This document shows positions 1 to 8,625 of a stretch of 64,000 bases of DNA, one piece after another (the first letter of the stretch is position 1; every line of letters begins with the position of its first letter). This DNA is from Hydrogenophaga sp. (lineage in GTDB: Bacteria > Pseudomonadota > Gammaproteobacteria > Burkholderiales > Burkholderiaceae_C): contig NZ_JAABRQ010000013.1 in the NCBI RefSeq assembly GCF_011390835.1, positions 48,834 to 112,833 on the forward strand, written 5' to 3'. The notes under the pieces were generated by a model. It did not search any database, was not told the DNA's origin, and saw only the letters and a program-made list of their open reading frames with translations. Position numbers and translations under genes: made by a program.

Positions 1-572
1 TGGGCCAGGCTCAGGTCGACGCGGTGCTGCCTGCGCGAGGAGGACGCGCCCAGGTGCTGCGCTTGATGCAGCTGGTGCGCAAAGGGGTGGCCGCATCGTC
101 GACTCCGTCCAAGAACAATGGCGTGACGCGACTGGCCGATCTGTTGAGGAGCGCCACCCATGCAGTGCGCCAGCGCAGCACGGTGTTCGTGGTGTCGGAT
201 TTCATCAGCGAACCGGGCTGGGAAAAGCCGCTGGGGGAGCTGGCCCGGCGCCACGACGTGGTGGCGGTGCGGTTGCTCGATCCGCTGGAGCTCAACCTGC
301 CCGACTTGGGCCTGGTGACGGTGCGCGATGCCGAGACCGGCGAGCAGATGCTGGTGGACACGCACGACAGCGGTTTTCGCCAGCGCTTCGCCCGAATCGC
401 CGCGCAGCGCGAGGCTCTGCTGCGTGAGAGCTTGAACCGAGCTGGTGTGGACACGCTGGAGCTGGCCACCGACGACGACCTGGCCGATGCCATCCTGCGC
501 TTCGTGGACCTGCGCCGTCGCCGCAGTGCCTTGCGCGCCGGGCAGCCACTGCCCGCCCACATGACCCGGTGA
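1..572 (+). CDS. DUF58 domain-containing protein, C-terminal part
   Basis: The frame is already open at base 3, so the N-terminus lies outside the window and about 190 residues are visible. The fragment has the DUF58 layout: a VFVVSDF strand, a segment on paired charged residues (RHDVVAVRLLDPLELNLPD), and an Arg-rich tail ending FVDLRRRRSALRAG. DUF58 proteins resemble degenerate VWA domains. They usually lie between a MoxR-type AAA ATPase and BatA-like VWA membrane proteins. The next gene on the same strand, 76 bases downstream, is such a VWA protein, which supports the call. The molecular role in this organism is unknown; the family is tied to envelope or metal-chaperone functions. Confidence 0.8.
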   Translation, partial: GQAQVDAVLPARGGRAQVLRLMQLVRKGVAASSTPSKNNGVTRLADLLRSATHAVRQRSTVFVVSDFISEPGWEKPLGELARRHDVVAVRLLDPLELNLPDLGLVTVRDAETGEQMLVDTHDSGFRQRFARIAAQREALLRESLNRAGVDTLELATDDDLADAILRFVDLRRRRSALRAGQPLPAHMTR

Positions 573-648
573 TGCCTGCCATGCCGAATGATCTCTTGCT
601 TGTTTTGCGTTCCGCCCGGCGCGGGGCACCGCACTTGGGAGCCCGACC

Positions 649-1728
649 ATGAACACCAACCTCTCCAACTTGCCCGTCACCTTTCTCTGGCCGCAGTTCC
701 TCTGGCTGTTGCTGGCGCTGCCCCTGCTGGTTCTGCTGTATTGGTGGTTGCTGCGCCGCCGGCGTCAGGCGTCGCTGCGGTTTGCCAGCCTGTCCATCGT
801 GCGCGAAGCCATGGGCAAGAGCCCAGGCTGGCGCCGGCATGTGCCGCCGTTCCTGTTGCTGCTGGCGTTCGCCGCCATGCTGCTGGCCTCGGCTCGGCCC
901 ATGGCCACCATCGTGCTGCCCAGCACCGAGCAGACCATCATCCTGGCCATGGACGTCTCGGGCAGCATGCGCGCCGAGGATGTGGAGCCCAACCGCCTGG
1001 TGGCATCACAAAACGCAGCCAAGGCTTTTCTGGCCGACTTGCCTCGCCATGTGAAAGTGGGCATCGTCGCGTTCGCCGGCACGGCGCAGGTGGTGCAGCC
1101 GGTCACGCTCAGCCGCGAAGACCTGAATGCGGCGATCGACAAGTTCCAGCTGCAGCGCGCCACCGCCATCGGAAGCGCCCTGGTGGTCGCGCTCGGCGAG
1201 CTGTTTCCAGGCCAGGGCATCGACCTGGCCAGCCTGACCTACGGGCGCAACAACGATCCCTTCGCGCCACGAGGGCGCGCGATCGATCAGCCCAGGACCG
1301 AGCAAAAGGCTTTTCAACCGGTGCCGCCGGGCTCCTACGGATCGGCAGCCGTGATCCTGCTCACCGACGGTCAGCGCACCACCGGCGTCGAAACGGCCGA
1401 GGCGGCCAAGATGGCGGCGGACCGCGGTGTGCGGGTGTACACCGTGGGTGTGGGCACGGTGGATGGCGAAGTCATCGGCTTTGAAGGCTGGTCCATGCGG
1501 GTCCGGCTGGACGAAGATACGCTGAAAGAAGTCGCCAAGACCACGCTGGGCGAGTACTACTACGCCGGCACCGCTGAAAATCTCAAGCAGGTCTACCAGT
1601 CGCTCAGTTCCCGGCTCACGGTGCAGAAGAAGGAGACGGAGGTCTCCGGTCTGCTGGCCTTGTTCGCTGCGCTGCTGGTGATGGTGTCCGCTGGTCTGTC
1701 GCTGGCCTGGTTCAACCGCGTGCTCTGA
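649..1728 (+). CDS. BatA-like VWA domain membrane protein
   Basis: The protein has 359 residues. Two N-terminal membrane segments (about 13-35 and 66-83) precede a von Willebrand factor A domain with an intact MIDAS motif DVSGS at 102-106 and a later LLTDG strand. A third hydrophobic segment lies near the C-terminus (about 333-355). This is the BatA/Aerotolerance layout, with the VWA domain facing the periplasm. It follows the DUF58 gene, so both probably belong to a MoxR-DUF58-VWA operon whose start is outside the window. The ATG is preceded by TGGGAG. The substrate or partner cannot be read from sequence. Confidence 0.85.
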   Translation: MNTNLSNLPVTFLWPQFLWLLLALPLLVLLYWWLLRRRRQASLRFASLSIVREAMGKSPGWRRHVPPFLLLLAFAAMLLASARPMATIVLPSTEQTIILAMDVSGSMRAEDVEPNRLVASQNAAKAFLADLPRHVKVGIVAFAGTAQVVQPVTLSREDLNAAIDKFQLQRATAIGSALVVALGELFPGQGIDLASLTYGRNNDPFAPRGRAIDQPRTEQKAFQPVPPGSYGSAAVILLTDGQRTTGVETAEAAKMAADRGVRVYTVGVGTVDGEVIGFEGWSMRVRLDEDTLKEVAKTTLGEYYYAGTAENLKQVYQSLSSRLTVQKKETEVSGLLALFAALLVMVSAGLSLAWFNRVL

Positions 1729-1810
1729 GCCAACCCGCCTGGACGCCGGCGGCGGGCGGCGTTGCGTCGGGTCAAACCTTCCGCACGGATGGGCTGCACA
1801 ATCGACAGCC

Positions 1811-3034
1811 ATGACGCAAGACGTGATCGTGGTCGGTGGGGGTATCGGTGGCCTGGGTGCTGCCCTGGCAATGGGCCGCTCGCAGATTCGTGTGCAGCTG
1901 CTGGAGCAGGCCACCGCTTTTGGTGAGGTGGGAGCGGGCTTGCAGCTGGGGCCCAATGCGGTGCGCGTGCTGGCCGACTGGGGTCTCAGCGATGCATTGG
2001 TGGACTGCGCCGCTTTTCCCGAAGCCTTGATGGTGCGCGACGCCCACGCGGGCAGCGTGCTGGGTCGGCTGCGACTGGGTCAGGCGATGCAGAAGCGCTA
2101 TGGCCATCCCTATGCCACGCTGCACCGCGCCGATCTGCACGCTCTGTTGCTGAACGCCGTGCAACAGCAGGCACCGGTGTCGCTTCAGCTCGGTGCGCGC
2201 GTGGCGGGATACGCCGAGAGCACCAACGGGATTCGGGTGACGCTGGAAGACGATACCGCGTTCAGCGCCCAGGCCTTGATTGGCAGCGACGGGCTCTGGA
2301 GCCGCGTGCGCAGCCAGATGCTGGGCGCGCAGCCGGTGCGAGCCAGCGGTCACCTGGCCTACCGTGGCATGGTGCGCAGTGCCGACCTGCCGCTGGCCTT
2401 GCGCGCGCCGGTGGTCACCGCCTGGCTCGGACCGCAGCTGCATGTGGTGCATTACCCGGTGAAGCGTGGAGATTGGTTCAACGTGGTGGCGGTGGTGCAT
2501 GGCGTGCTGGGTCAGGGTCACGGCGGTGCGGTGGGCGCCGATCCCCGCAGCTGGTCGCACCAGGCCCAGGCGGCCGATTTGTTTCGCGCCCTGGGGCCGG
2601 CCCACAGCGAGCTGCTGGCCATGATCGACGCGGTGTCCGGCTGGACACTCTGGGCGCTCAACGACCGACCGCCGATGCGCGGACCCGGTGAGCATGCGCA
2701 GGGTCGCGTGGCGCTGCTGGGTGACGCCGCTCATCCGCTGCGCCCCTACCTCGCCCAGGGCGCCGCGATGGCGCTGGAAGATGCCTGGACACTGGACCGC
2801 CTGCTTGCTGAACAGGGGGCGGTGTCTGCAGACACCTGGCCTCGTTTGCTAGAACGTTTCGCGCAGGCGCGCTGGCAGCGCAACGCGCGCGTGCAGCAGC
2901 GCTCGGCGCGCAACGGCTCCATCTTCCACGCCAGCGGAGTGGTGCGCCTGGGGCGCAACGCCGCCATGGCCGCGCTGGGAGAAGCGCTGCTGGACAATCC
3001 CTGGCTCTATGCCGGCCCGCCCGAGCCTGTGTAG
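1811..3034 (+). CDS. FAD-dependent aromatic-type monooxygenase
   Basis: The 407-residue protein shows the full flavoprotein hydroxylase (PHBH/UbiH fold) signature set. These are a Rossmann motif VVGGGIGGLGAA at 7-18, the DG motif GSDGLWSRVR around 158-167 and the GD motif LLGDAAHP at 302-309. The segment GLQLGPNAVRVL (43-54) is typical of salicylate 1-hydroxylase and 3-hydroxybenzoate 6-hydroxylase relatives. Such enzymes use NAD(P)H and O2 to hydroxylate an aromatic ring in the cytosol. No ring-cleavage genes are adjacent, so the substrate is unassigned. A Bug-type binding protein gene follows, separated by a repeat element. Confidence 0.88.
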   Translation: MTQDVIVVGGGIGGLGAALAMGRSQIRVQLLEQATAFGEVGAGLQLGPNAVRVLADWGLSDALVDCAAFPEALMVRDAHAGSVLGRLRLGQAMQKRYGHPYATLHRADLHALLLNAVQQQAPVSLQLGARVAGYAESTNGIRVTLEDDTAFSAQALIGSDGLWSRVRSQMLGAQPVRASGHLAYRGMVRSADLPLALRAPVVTAWLGPQLHVVHYPVKRGDWFNVVAVVHGVLGQGHGGAVGADPRSWSHQAQAADLFRALGPAHSELLAMIDAVSGWTLWALNDRPPMRGPGEHAQGRVALLGDAAHPLRPYLAQGAAMALEDAWTLDRLLAEQGAVSADTWPRLLERFAQARWQRNARVQQRSARNGSIFHASGVVRLGRNAAMAALGEALLDNPWLYAGPPEPV

Positions 3035-3115
3035 TCCCCCTTCGCCGCCGCGCGGCTTCCCCCGAGGGGTAGCACACCTGAGGCCCGGCGAAGCCGGTTC
3101 CTTGGGGCGTGCTGG
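3035..3115 (+). repeat. 3'-flanking GC-rich repeat, copy 1
   Basis: The element starts directly after the monooxygenase stop codon. It begins with a TCCCCCTTCGCC block, has a CCCC-GA-GGGG mini-hairpin and ends in GGCCCGGCGAAGCCGGTTCC, which can fold on CCGGC/GCCGG. Related elements lie after argD (inverted, on the minus strand) and after ettA. All three have the same orientation relative to the gene they follow. It may serve as a 3' mRNA end or a REP-like element; that function is inferred. Confidence 0.55.
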
Positions 3116-3174
3116 ACACGCGCCTGTGTGAGGGCTGTTAACCTGCTGTCTTTTTGACCCAACAGGATCGCAAG

Positions 3175-4149
3175 ATGCACCGCACTCAACGCCGTTTTGT
3201 CATCGCCGCCGCTATCGCGCTGGCTTGCGCCACTTCGTCCGTGTTCGCTCAGGCCACCTGGCCCAGCCAGCCGATCAAGCTCGTGGTGGGATTCCCTGCG
3301 GGCTCCTCGCCCGACCTGATGGCCCGCACCCTGGCCGAACCGCTTGCGCAGGCGCTGGGTCAGCCGGTGGTGGTGGAGAATCGCGCCGGTGCCGGCGGCA
3401 ACATCGCGGCGGCCTCGGTGGCTCGCGCAGACGATGACCACACCCTGGGTTTGATGATCAACGGCAACCTCACCATTGCCAAGATCCTCAACCCGGCCAC
3501 CACCTACGACCCGCTGACCGATCTCACCCCGGTGTCGCTGATCGCGGTGGCGCCGCTTGTGCTGACTGCGCCAATGAGCGCACCGGCGGACGGCGCGGCG
3601 TTTCTGGCCGCGGCGCGCCAGGCGGGTGATCGCTGGAACTACGGCACGCCTGGTGTGGGCACCGTGGCCCATCTGGGCATGGAGCTCATCAAATCGCGCG
3701 CTGGTATCTCGCCGGTGCACGTGCCCTACACCGGCAACCCCCAGGTGATCACCGCCATGATCAGCGAGCAGGTGCAGCTGGCCTTACTGCCACCAGGTCT
3801 GGCGATGGCCCAGGTACGAGGCGGCAAATTGCGCGCCATCGGTGTGACGTCGGCCGGCCGCAGCAGCGTGGTGCCCGAGGTGCCCACGCTGACCGAAGCC
3901 GGTGTGCGCAACCTGCAGCTGGAAATCTGGAATGCGGTGGCAGCACCCAACAGCCTGCCCAAGGCCCACGTGAAGCGCTTGTCGGCGTTGCTGGTCGAGA
4001 TTGTTCGCCGTCCCGACGTGCGCGAAAAAATCCTGGCACAAGGCTGGCAGGTCACCGGTACGTCACCCGAAGGCCTGGCCAACCGCATCCGCGTCGACAC
4101 AGCTGCCATGTCGGACGTGATCCTGCGCAACGGCATTCAGGCCAAGTGA
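3175..4149 (+). CDS. Bug family (TctC-like) periplasmic substrate-binding protein
   Basis: The protein has 324 residues and a Sec signal peptide (HRTQRRF, then a hydrophobic stretch ending SVFAQA). It matches the tripartite tricarboxylate transporter receptor family with WPSQPIKLVVGFPAGSSPD, the VVENRAGAGGNIAA loop and a central VPYTGNPQ segment. Bug proteins capture carboxylates, aromatic acids or amino acids in the periplasm and are greatly amplified in Burkholderiales, usually as orphans without TctAB permeases, as here. I chose the ATG at 3175 over an in-frame TTG at 3154 because AGGA lies about 8 bases before it and the signal peptide then has normal length. The ligand is unknown. Confidence 0.9.
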   Translation: MHRTQRRFVIAAAIALACATSSVFAQATWPSQPIKLVVGFPAGSSPDLMARTLAEPLAQALGQPVVVENRAGAGGNIAAASVARADDDHTLGLMINGNLTIAKILNPATTYDPLTDLTPVSLIAVAPLVLTAPMSAPADGAAFLAAARQAGDRWNYGTPGVGTVAHLGMELIKSRAGISPVHVPYTGNPQVITAMISEQVQLALLPPGLAMAQVRGGKLRAIGVTSAGRSSVVPEVPTLTEAGVRNLQLEIWNAVAAPNSLPKAHVKRLSALLVEIVRRPDVREKILAQGWQVTGTSPEGLANRIRVDTAAMSDVILRNGIQAK

Positions 4150-4188
4150 GCTGAGCTTCGCTCGGGACCAGGCTCAAGGAGTCACCAT

Positions 4189-5370
4189 ATGCCTTACCTG
4201 GCCCCGGGCGTCTACATCGAAGAGAACGGCTTTCTGCCGCGGAGCATTCAGCGGGCGCCGACCAGTGCGGCGGTCTTCATCGGTCCGACGCTCAAGGGAC
4301 CCATCGGCGGCCACGCCGGGTCCGCTTCGCCGCTCACGTCTTACCCGGATTTTGAGCGCACCTACGGCCGGCCTGCCGACGCTGGCCTGAGCCCTGGCAC
4401 GGTGTCCGCGCTGCAGGCCTTTGCCCTTTCTGTGCGGGCATTCTTCGGCGAAGGCGGATCGCGGCTGTATGTATCGCGAGTGCCAGGCCAAGACCCTTCT
4501 ACCGCTGAATATGTGCAAGCGCTGGCCGCGACCGAAGCCATCGAAGACATCGCCATCGTGGCGGCGCCCGGCAGCACCGCCCTGGCTTCAGGCCCCGGCA
4601 GGGTCAACCGTCCGCTGGAGATCGCCAGGGTCTTGCTGGCGCATGTGGCGCGACCCGGTGCCCACCGCTTTGCGGTGCTGGATACACCGCCGGGGCTGAC
4701 GGTGGCGCAAGCGTTGAGCTGGCGCCACCAGCTCAATGCCGTTCACGCCGCGCTCTACTACCCGTGGGTGTCATCGCCTGGCGGATCGGGCGACGTGTGG
4801 TTACCTCCATCGGGATCCGTCTGCGGCATCTATGCCCGTGTTGACGCGCGGCGCGGCGTGCACCGAGCACCTGCCAATGAAGTGGTGACGGGGGCGCTGC
4901 GTCTGGAGGTCAACCTGGATGCGACGCAGCTGGAGCAGCTCAACCCAGCCGGTGTGAATGGCTTGCGCCAGGTGCCCGCACGAGGCATTCGCGTGTGGGG
5001 TGCTCGCACGATTTCCAGCGACCCCGAGTGGCGGTACGTGTCCAGCCGGCGCCTGATGACCTGCATCGAGGCCTCGATCCAGCGGAGCCTGCGCTGGGTC
5101 GCGTTCGAGCCCAATAGCGAACGCCTGTGGACTGAGGTGCAGCTGAGTATCGAAACCTTCCTGACTCAAGAATGGCGCGCGGGAGCCTTGGTTGGCGAGC
5201 GACCTGAGCAAGCCCTTTTCGTGCGCTGCGGTCTCGGCAGCATGACACAGGACGATTTGGATCAAGGTCGCCTGGTGTGCGACATGGGCGTCGCTCTGAC
5301 GCGCCCTTCAGAGTTCAGCATCCAGCGTTTCGTGATCAGGACGGCCAGCGCAACCGGGGGCCGAGTCTGA
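4189..5370 (+). CDS. Phage-type contractile tail sheath protein (orphan)
   Basis: The 393-residue protein opens with the canonical sheath start APGVYIEEN. It ends with the conserved sheath C-terminal domain: RRLMTCIEASIQRSLRW (about 285-301), then FEPNSERLW, VRCGLGSMTQDDLDQGRLVC and FSIQRFV. Sheath proteins polymerise around the tail tube of myophages, R-type tailocins, type VI-like and extracellular contractile injection systems. The gene looks intact and has a good AAGGAG ribosome site before the ATG. However, no tube, baseplate, spike, ATPase or lysis gene is nearby: a Bug protein is upstream and kynA is convergent, two bases after the stop. Family assignment is firm; the role is unknown. 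Confidence 0.88.
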   Translation: MPYLAPGVYIEENGFLPRSIQRAPTSAAVFIGPTLKGPIGGHAGSASPLTSYPDFERTYGRPADAGLSPGTVSALQAFALSVRAFFGEGGSRLYVSRVPGQDPSTAEYVQALAATEAIEDIAIVAAPGSTALASGPGRVNRPLEIARVLLAHVARPGAHRFAVLDTPPGLTVAQALSWRHQLNAVHAALYYPWVSSPGGSGDVWLPPSGSVCGIYARVDARRGVHRAPANEVVTGALRLEVNLDATQLEQLNPAGVNGLRQVPARGIRVWGARTISSDPEWRYVSSRRLMTCIEASIQRSLRWVAFEPNSERLWTEVQLSIETFLTQEWRAGALVGERPEQALFVRCGLGSMTQDDLDQGRLVCDMGVALTRPSEFSIQRFVIRTASATGGRV

Positions 5371-5372
5371 TT

Positions 5373-6245
5373 TCAGAGGTCGGTCCGCAACGACCAGATC
5401 TCCGGAAACAACACGACGTCCAGCATCTTGCGCAGGTAGCTCACACCGCCGGTGCCACCGGTGCCGCGCTTGAAGCCGATCACACGCTCGACCGTGGTCA
5501 CGTGACGAAAGCGCCAAAGGCGGAACGCGTCTTCCAGATCGGTGAGTTCTTCGCCGAGTTGGTACAGGTCCCAGTGTTGCTGCGGGTGACGATAAACCTG
5601 CAGCCAAGCCTGCTCGACCGCCGGGCTGGCGCTGTAGGCCTGGGTCCATTCGCGCTCCACATGGCTGGCTGGCACGGGCAGGCCTCGCCTAGCCAGCAGG
5701 CGCAGGGCCTCGTCGTACAAAGAAGGCGCTTCAAAGGCGGCTTGCACCATGGCCAGCCGAGTTGGATTGTGGGCGTGAGGCTGGAGCATGGCGGCATTCT
5801 TGTTACCCAGCGCGAACTCGATGCAGCGGTATTGAAAGCTCTGAAAGCCGCTGGACTTGCCGAGGTAGGGTCGCATGGCGCTGTACTCGGGCGGTGTCAT
5901 GGTGGCCAGCACGTCCCACGCGTGCACCAGCTGCTCCATGATCTTGGACACCCGGGCGAGTTGCTTGAACGCCGTGGGCAGTTCGTCGCTGGCGACGTTG
6001 CGCACGGCCGCAGTGAGCTCGTGCAGCATGAGTTTCATCCAGAGTTCACTGGTCTGGTGTTGCACGATGAACAGCATCTCGTCGTGCGCGGGCGACAGCG
6101 GTTGTTGTGCGCTCAGGATGCTGTCGAGTTGCAGGTAGTCGCCGTAGCTCATGTCGTGGCTGAAGTCGAGCTGGGCTTTTTCTTCCTTCACGATGCGCTC
6201 GCCGGGTGCGCTGGCGCCTGGGTTGGCTTGGTGCGGGCACGTCAT
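5373..6245 (-). CDS. kynA: Tryptophan 2,3-dioxygenase
   Basis: This haem enzyme opens the indole ring of L-tryptophan to N-formylkynurenine in the cytosol, the first step of the kynurenine pathway. The 290-residue protein carries the [11 protein letters not shown] helix (active-site His63), the [16 protein letters not shown] segment (125-140) that contacts substrate, and the proximal haem ligand His248 in [13 protein letters not shown] Gly-rich loop, GTGGTGG (261-267), follows. I chose the ATG at 6245, which shares one base with the kynU stop (TGATG), instead of a longer in-frame start with a non-homologous Arg-rich leader. It is the last gene of kynBUA. Confidence 0.96.
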   Translation of the reverse strand: MTCPHQANPGASAPGERIVKEEKAQLDFSHDMSYGDYLQLDSILSAQQPLSPAHDEMLFIVQHQTSELWMKLMLHELTAAVRNVASDELPTAFKQLARVSKIMEQLVHAWDVLATMTPPEYSAMRPYLGKSSGFQSFQYRCIEFALGNKNAAMLQPHAHNPTRLAMVQAAFEAPSLYDEALRLLARRGLPVPASHVEREWTQAYSASPAVEQAWLQVYRHPQQHWDLYQLGEELTDLEDAFRLWRFRHVTTVERVIGFKRGTGGTGGVSYLRKMLDVVLFPEIWSLRTDL

Positions 6246-7522
6246 CAGGTCACCGCGTGTTTCTGGTTGAACTCGGGTTGTTTCCACTCGCTCGATTCGA
6301 GCACGTGGCGCAGCTGCTCCACTGCGTGCCACACATCTTCAAAGCCGAGGTAAAGCGGGGTGAATCCGAAGCGCAGGATGTCCGGGTGGCGGTCACCATC
6401 ACCGGCACGGAAGTCGCCCACGACGCCGCGTTGGATCAAGGCCTGCACGATGGCGTAAGCGCCATCGCTTCTCGTGAGGCAAACCTGTGAGCCGCGTTGC
6501 TGGTGATCGTCAGGAGTCGCCAAGCCCAAACCGTGTCCAGCACAGCGGACTTCAACCAGTTGAATGAACAGGTCAGTGAGCGCCAGCGACTTCTTGCGCA
6601 ATGCACTCATGCCGCCCAGTGACTCGGCCGCGAGCGTGGCATCCAGCCCGCAGTCCAACGCGGCCAGGCTGATGATGGGCTGGGTGCCGCACTGGTAGCG
6701 GGTGATGCCCGGCGCGGGCTGGTAGTCGGGCGTAAAAGCGAACGGGGCAGCGTGGCCCCACCAGCCAGCCAGCGGCTGCCAGCAGCGATCAGTGTGCATC
6801 GGGTTGACCCAGACAAAGGCCGGTGCGCCGGGTCCGCCGTTCAGGTACTTGTAGCCGCAGCCGACCGCGAAGTCGGCGCGCGCCGCGTGCAGGTCGACCG
6901 GCACCGCGCCAGCGCTGTGCGCCAGGTCCCACACCATCAGCGCGCCCTCGGCGTGGGCGGCGGCGGTCACGGCGGCCATGTCGTGCATGGCGCCGGTGCG
7001 GTAGTTCACGTGAGTGAGCATGAGCACGGCCACCTGAGCAGTGAGGGCTTGCCTGACGCCCTCGGGTTCCACCAGCACCAGCTCGAACCCGCGCTCTTTG
7101 CACAGTGCTTCGGCGATGTAGAGATCGGTCGGGAAGTTGCTGCGCTCGCTCACTATTTGCCGGCGCGTGGGAGCGTCCTGCGCTGCGATGTTCAGCGCCG
7201 CCGAGAGCACCTTGTAGAGGTTGATCGAGGTGGTGTCGGTCGCCACCACCTCTCCAGGTCCGGCGCCAATCAGCCGCGCGATCTTGTCGCCGACCCTTTG
7301 CGGCAGCTCGAACCAGTGATTCTTGTTCCAGCTCTGGATCAGGTCGGTGCCCCACTCGCGGGTGACCACATCGGCCACGCGCGCCGCGGCGGTTATGGGC
7401 AACACACCGAGCGAGTTGCCGTCGAGGTAGATCACGCCGGGGGGCAAGGCAAACAGATCGCGCAGCGAGCGCAAGGGGTCTTGCGCGTCGAGCGCGCGGC
7501 AGTCGTTCAAGGTGATGGTCAT
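6245..7522 (-). CDS. kynU: Kynureninase
   Basis: This PLP enzyme cleaves L-kynurenine to anthranilate and alanine. The 425-residue protein has the usual length. It shows the PLP-phosphate segment [11 protein letters not shown] (94-104), FPTD (Asp132), VWDLAHSAG with Asp199 and His202, and the Schiff-base lysine Lys225 in [12 protein letters not shown]. The start overlaps the kynB stop by four bases (ATGA), indicating translational coupling. With kynB and kynA it forms a complete tryptophan-to-anthranilate module. No anthranilate-degrading genes are in view. Confidence 0.96.
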   Translation of the reverse strand: MTITLNDCRALDAQDPLRSLRDLFALPPGVIYLDGNSLGVLPITAAARVADVVTREWGTDLIQSWNKNHWFELPQRVGDKIARLIGAGPGEVVATDTTSINLYKVLSAALNIAAQDAPTRRQIVSERSNFPTDLYIAEALCKERGFELVLVEPEGVRQALTAQVAVLMLTHVNYRTGAMHDMAAVTAAAHAEGALMVWDLAHSAGAVPVDLHAARADFAVGCGYKYLNGGPGAPAFVWVNPMHTDRCWQPLAGWWGHAAPFAFTPDYQPAPGITRYQCGTQPIISLAALDCGLDATLAAESLGGMSALRKKSLALTDLFIQLVEVRCAGHGLGLATPDDHQQRGSQVCLTRSDGAYAIVQALIQRGVVGDFRAGDGDRHPDILRFGFTPLYLGFEDVWHAVEQLRHVLESSEWKQPEFNQKHAVT

Positions 7523-8148
7523 GGGAGCGATCGGAGTATGGCGCGCACCGGCGAGGCGTCGGCCGTGGTGAGTTTCAGGGGCAGGGCGATGAGCTCGTAA
7601 TCGCCTTCGGGAACGTCGTCGAGCAGCAGGTTTTCCAGCACGCGCAGGCCGCGGCGGCGAATCACTTGGTGGCTGTCCAACGTCTTGCTTTCGGCCGGGT
7701 CGATGCTGGCGCTGTCTATGCCGATGAGCAACACACCGAGGTCTGCGAGGCGCTTCACGGTGTCCGCGGCGAAGGCGGGCAGGGCGGCGTCGAAACGGTC
7801 TTGCGGCATGCGCTCATAGGTGCGCACCAGCACGCGTGGCGGCAGGTCGGCCAGTGCGTGATCCAGGTCGCTGATCTGCACCAGCGGGGTCACGCCCATG
7901 GCGTGAATGACGCGGCAGGGGCCGAGAAAGGGCTCAAGGTCCAGCGTGCCCACGGGTGCACCGTCGGGGTCGTAGTGCAGCGGAGCGTCAGCGTGGGCGC
8001 CGGTGTGGGGCGACAGGGTGATGGCGCTCACATTCACCGGGCAGCCAGGCCCGAGCGTGGCCGACCAGTGCTGCTGGTAGGCCGTGTCGCCCGGAAACAC
8101 CGGGCTGCTGGCGTGGAGGGGTGGTGAGATGTCCCAAAGGCGTTTCAT
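7519..8148 (-). CDS. kynB: Kynurenine formamidase (arylformamidase)
   Basis: KynB hydrolyses N-formylkynurenine to kynurenine and formate. The 209-residue protein belongs to the cyclase-like metal hydrolase family. It carries the metal-binding signature [14 protein letters not shown] (His48, His52, Asp54) near the N-terminus and the conserved GIDSASIDP and DSHQVI segments. It is the first gene of kynBUA, divergent from feoA across a 183-base spacer. No Lrp/AsnC-type kynR gene, the usual regulator of such operons, is adjacent. Confidence 0.94.
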   Translation of the reverse strand: MKRLWDISPPLHASSPVFPGDTAYQQHWSATLGPGCPVNVSAITLSPHTGAHADAPLHYDPDGAPVGTLDLEPFLGPCRVIHAMGVTPLVQISDLDHALADLPPRVLVRTYERMPQDRFDAALPAFAADTVKRLADLGVLLIGIDSASIDPAESKTLDSHQVIRRRGLRVLENLLLDDVPEGDYELIALPLKLTTADASPVRAILRSLP

Positions 8149-8300
8149 GCCCGTGAAGGTAACGAAGCTGGCGCGCAGTGGTGTCGGTTAATTCCAACAG
8201 CCTGCGGGTGAATGTGCTCGGTCGGGCTTCGCGGGTTGATGCGCCTCAAGTGCCGCAAAAATATTTGCATCGGGCGATGGCAGCCACCTGCATTTCAGGC

Positions 8301-8319
8301 GAGAATAAGAATCGTTATC
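8301..8319 (+). promoter_or_regulatory. Putative Fur box upstream of feoAB
   Basis: The 19 bases match the classical Fur consensus (GATAATGATAATCATTATC) at 15 of 19 positions by direct alignment. The site ends 12 bases before the feoA start codon, as expected for Fur-Fe(II) repression of ferrous-iron uptake genes. The surrounding AT-rich patch stands out in this GC-rich genome. Confidence 0.75.
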
Positions 8320-8331
8320 AATAATGAGATC

Positions 8332-8625
8332 ATGAATGTGATCACCGATCTGCCCACTGCAGTGGGCTTGCACCAGTGGCCCAGCCAGACATGGGCCGAG
8401 GTGGTCTCGCTCGCTTCGCCGGCTGACGAGGAGCAGCAGGCGGTGCTCCTGCGGCTGCTGGAAATCGGTTTTCTCCCTGGGGAGCGTGTGCGTGTGATCG
8501 CCAAGGGTTTTCCGGGCAGCGACCCGATGGCGGTTCGCGTGGGCCATACCACCTTTGCCTTGCGCAGCCACGAGGCGGCCCTGATCCGCGTACGCGCCGC
8601 CAGCGTTGATGGCAGCGAAGCATGA
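8332..8625 (+). CDS. feoA: Ferrous iron transport protein A
   Basis: FeoA is a small cytosolic SH3-like protein required for FeoB-driven Fe(II) uptake. The 97-residue product has the family core LLRLLEIGFLPGERVRVIAKG (about 36-56) and ends with the AVRVGHTTFALRSHEAALIRV strand pair. I chose the ATG at 8332, just after the Fur box. The longer in-frame opening would place the operator inside the coding region and adds a leader without family similarity. The stop overlaps the feoB start by four bases (ATGA). Confidence 0.93.
   Translation: MNVITDLPTAVGLHQWPSQTWAEVVSLASPADEEQQAVLLRLLEIGFLPGERVRVIAKGFPGSDPMAVRVGHTTFALRSHEAALIRVRAASVDGSEA

Noticed and set aside
4189..5370. Prophage or tailocin cluster around the tail sheath gene
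   Set aside because: No integrase, tube, baseplate, lysis or portal gene is found on either side, and both neighbours are ordinary metabolic genes; only the sheath is present.
8260..8300. A sigma-70 promoter for feoA
   Set aside because: Several partial -35/-10 combinations overlap the Fur box, but none matched well and they would leave only a few bases of leader; I left the promoter unassigned.
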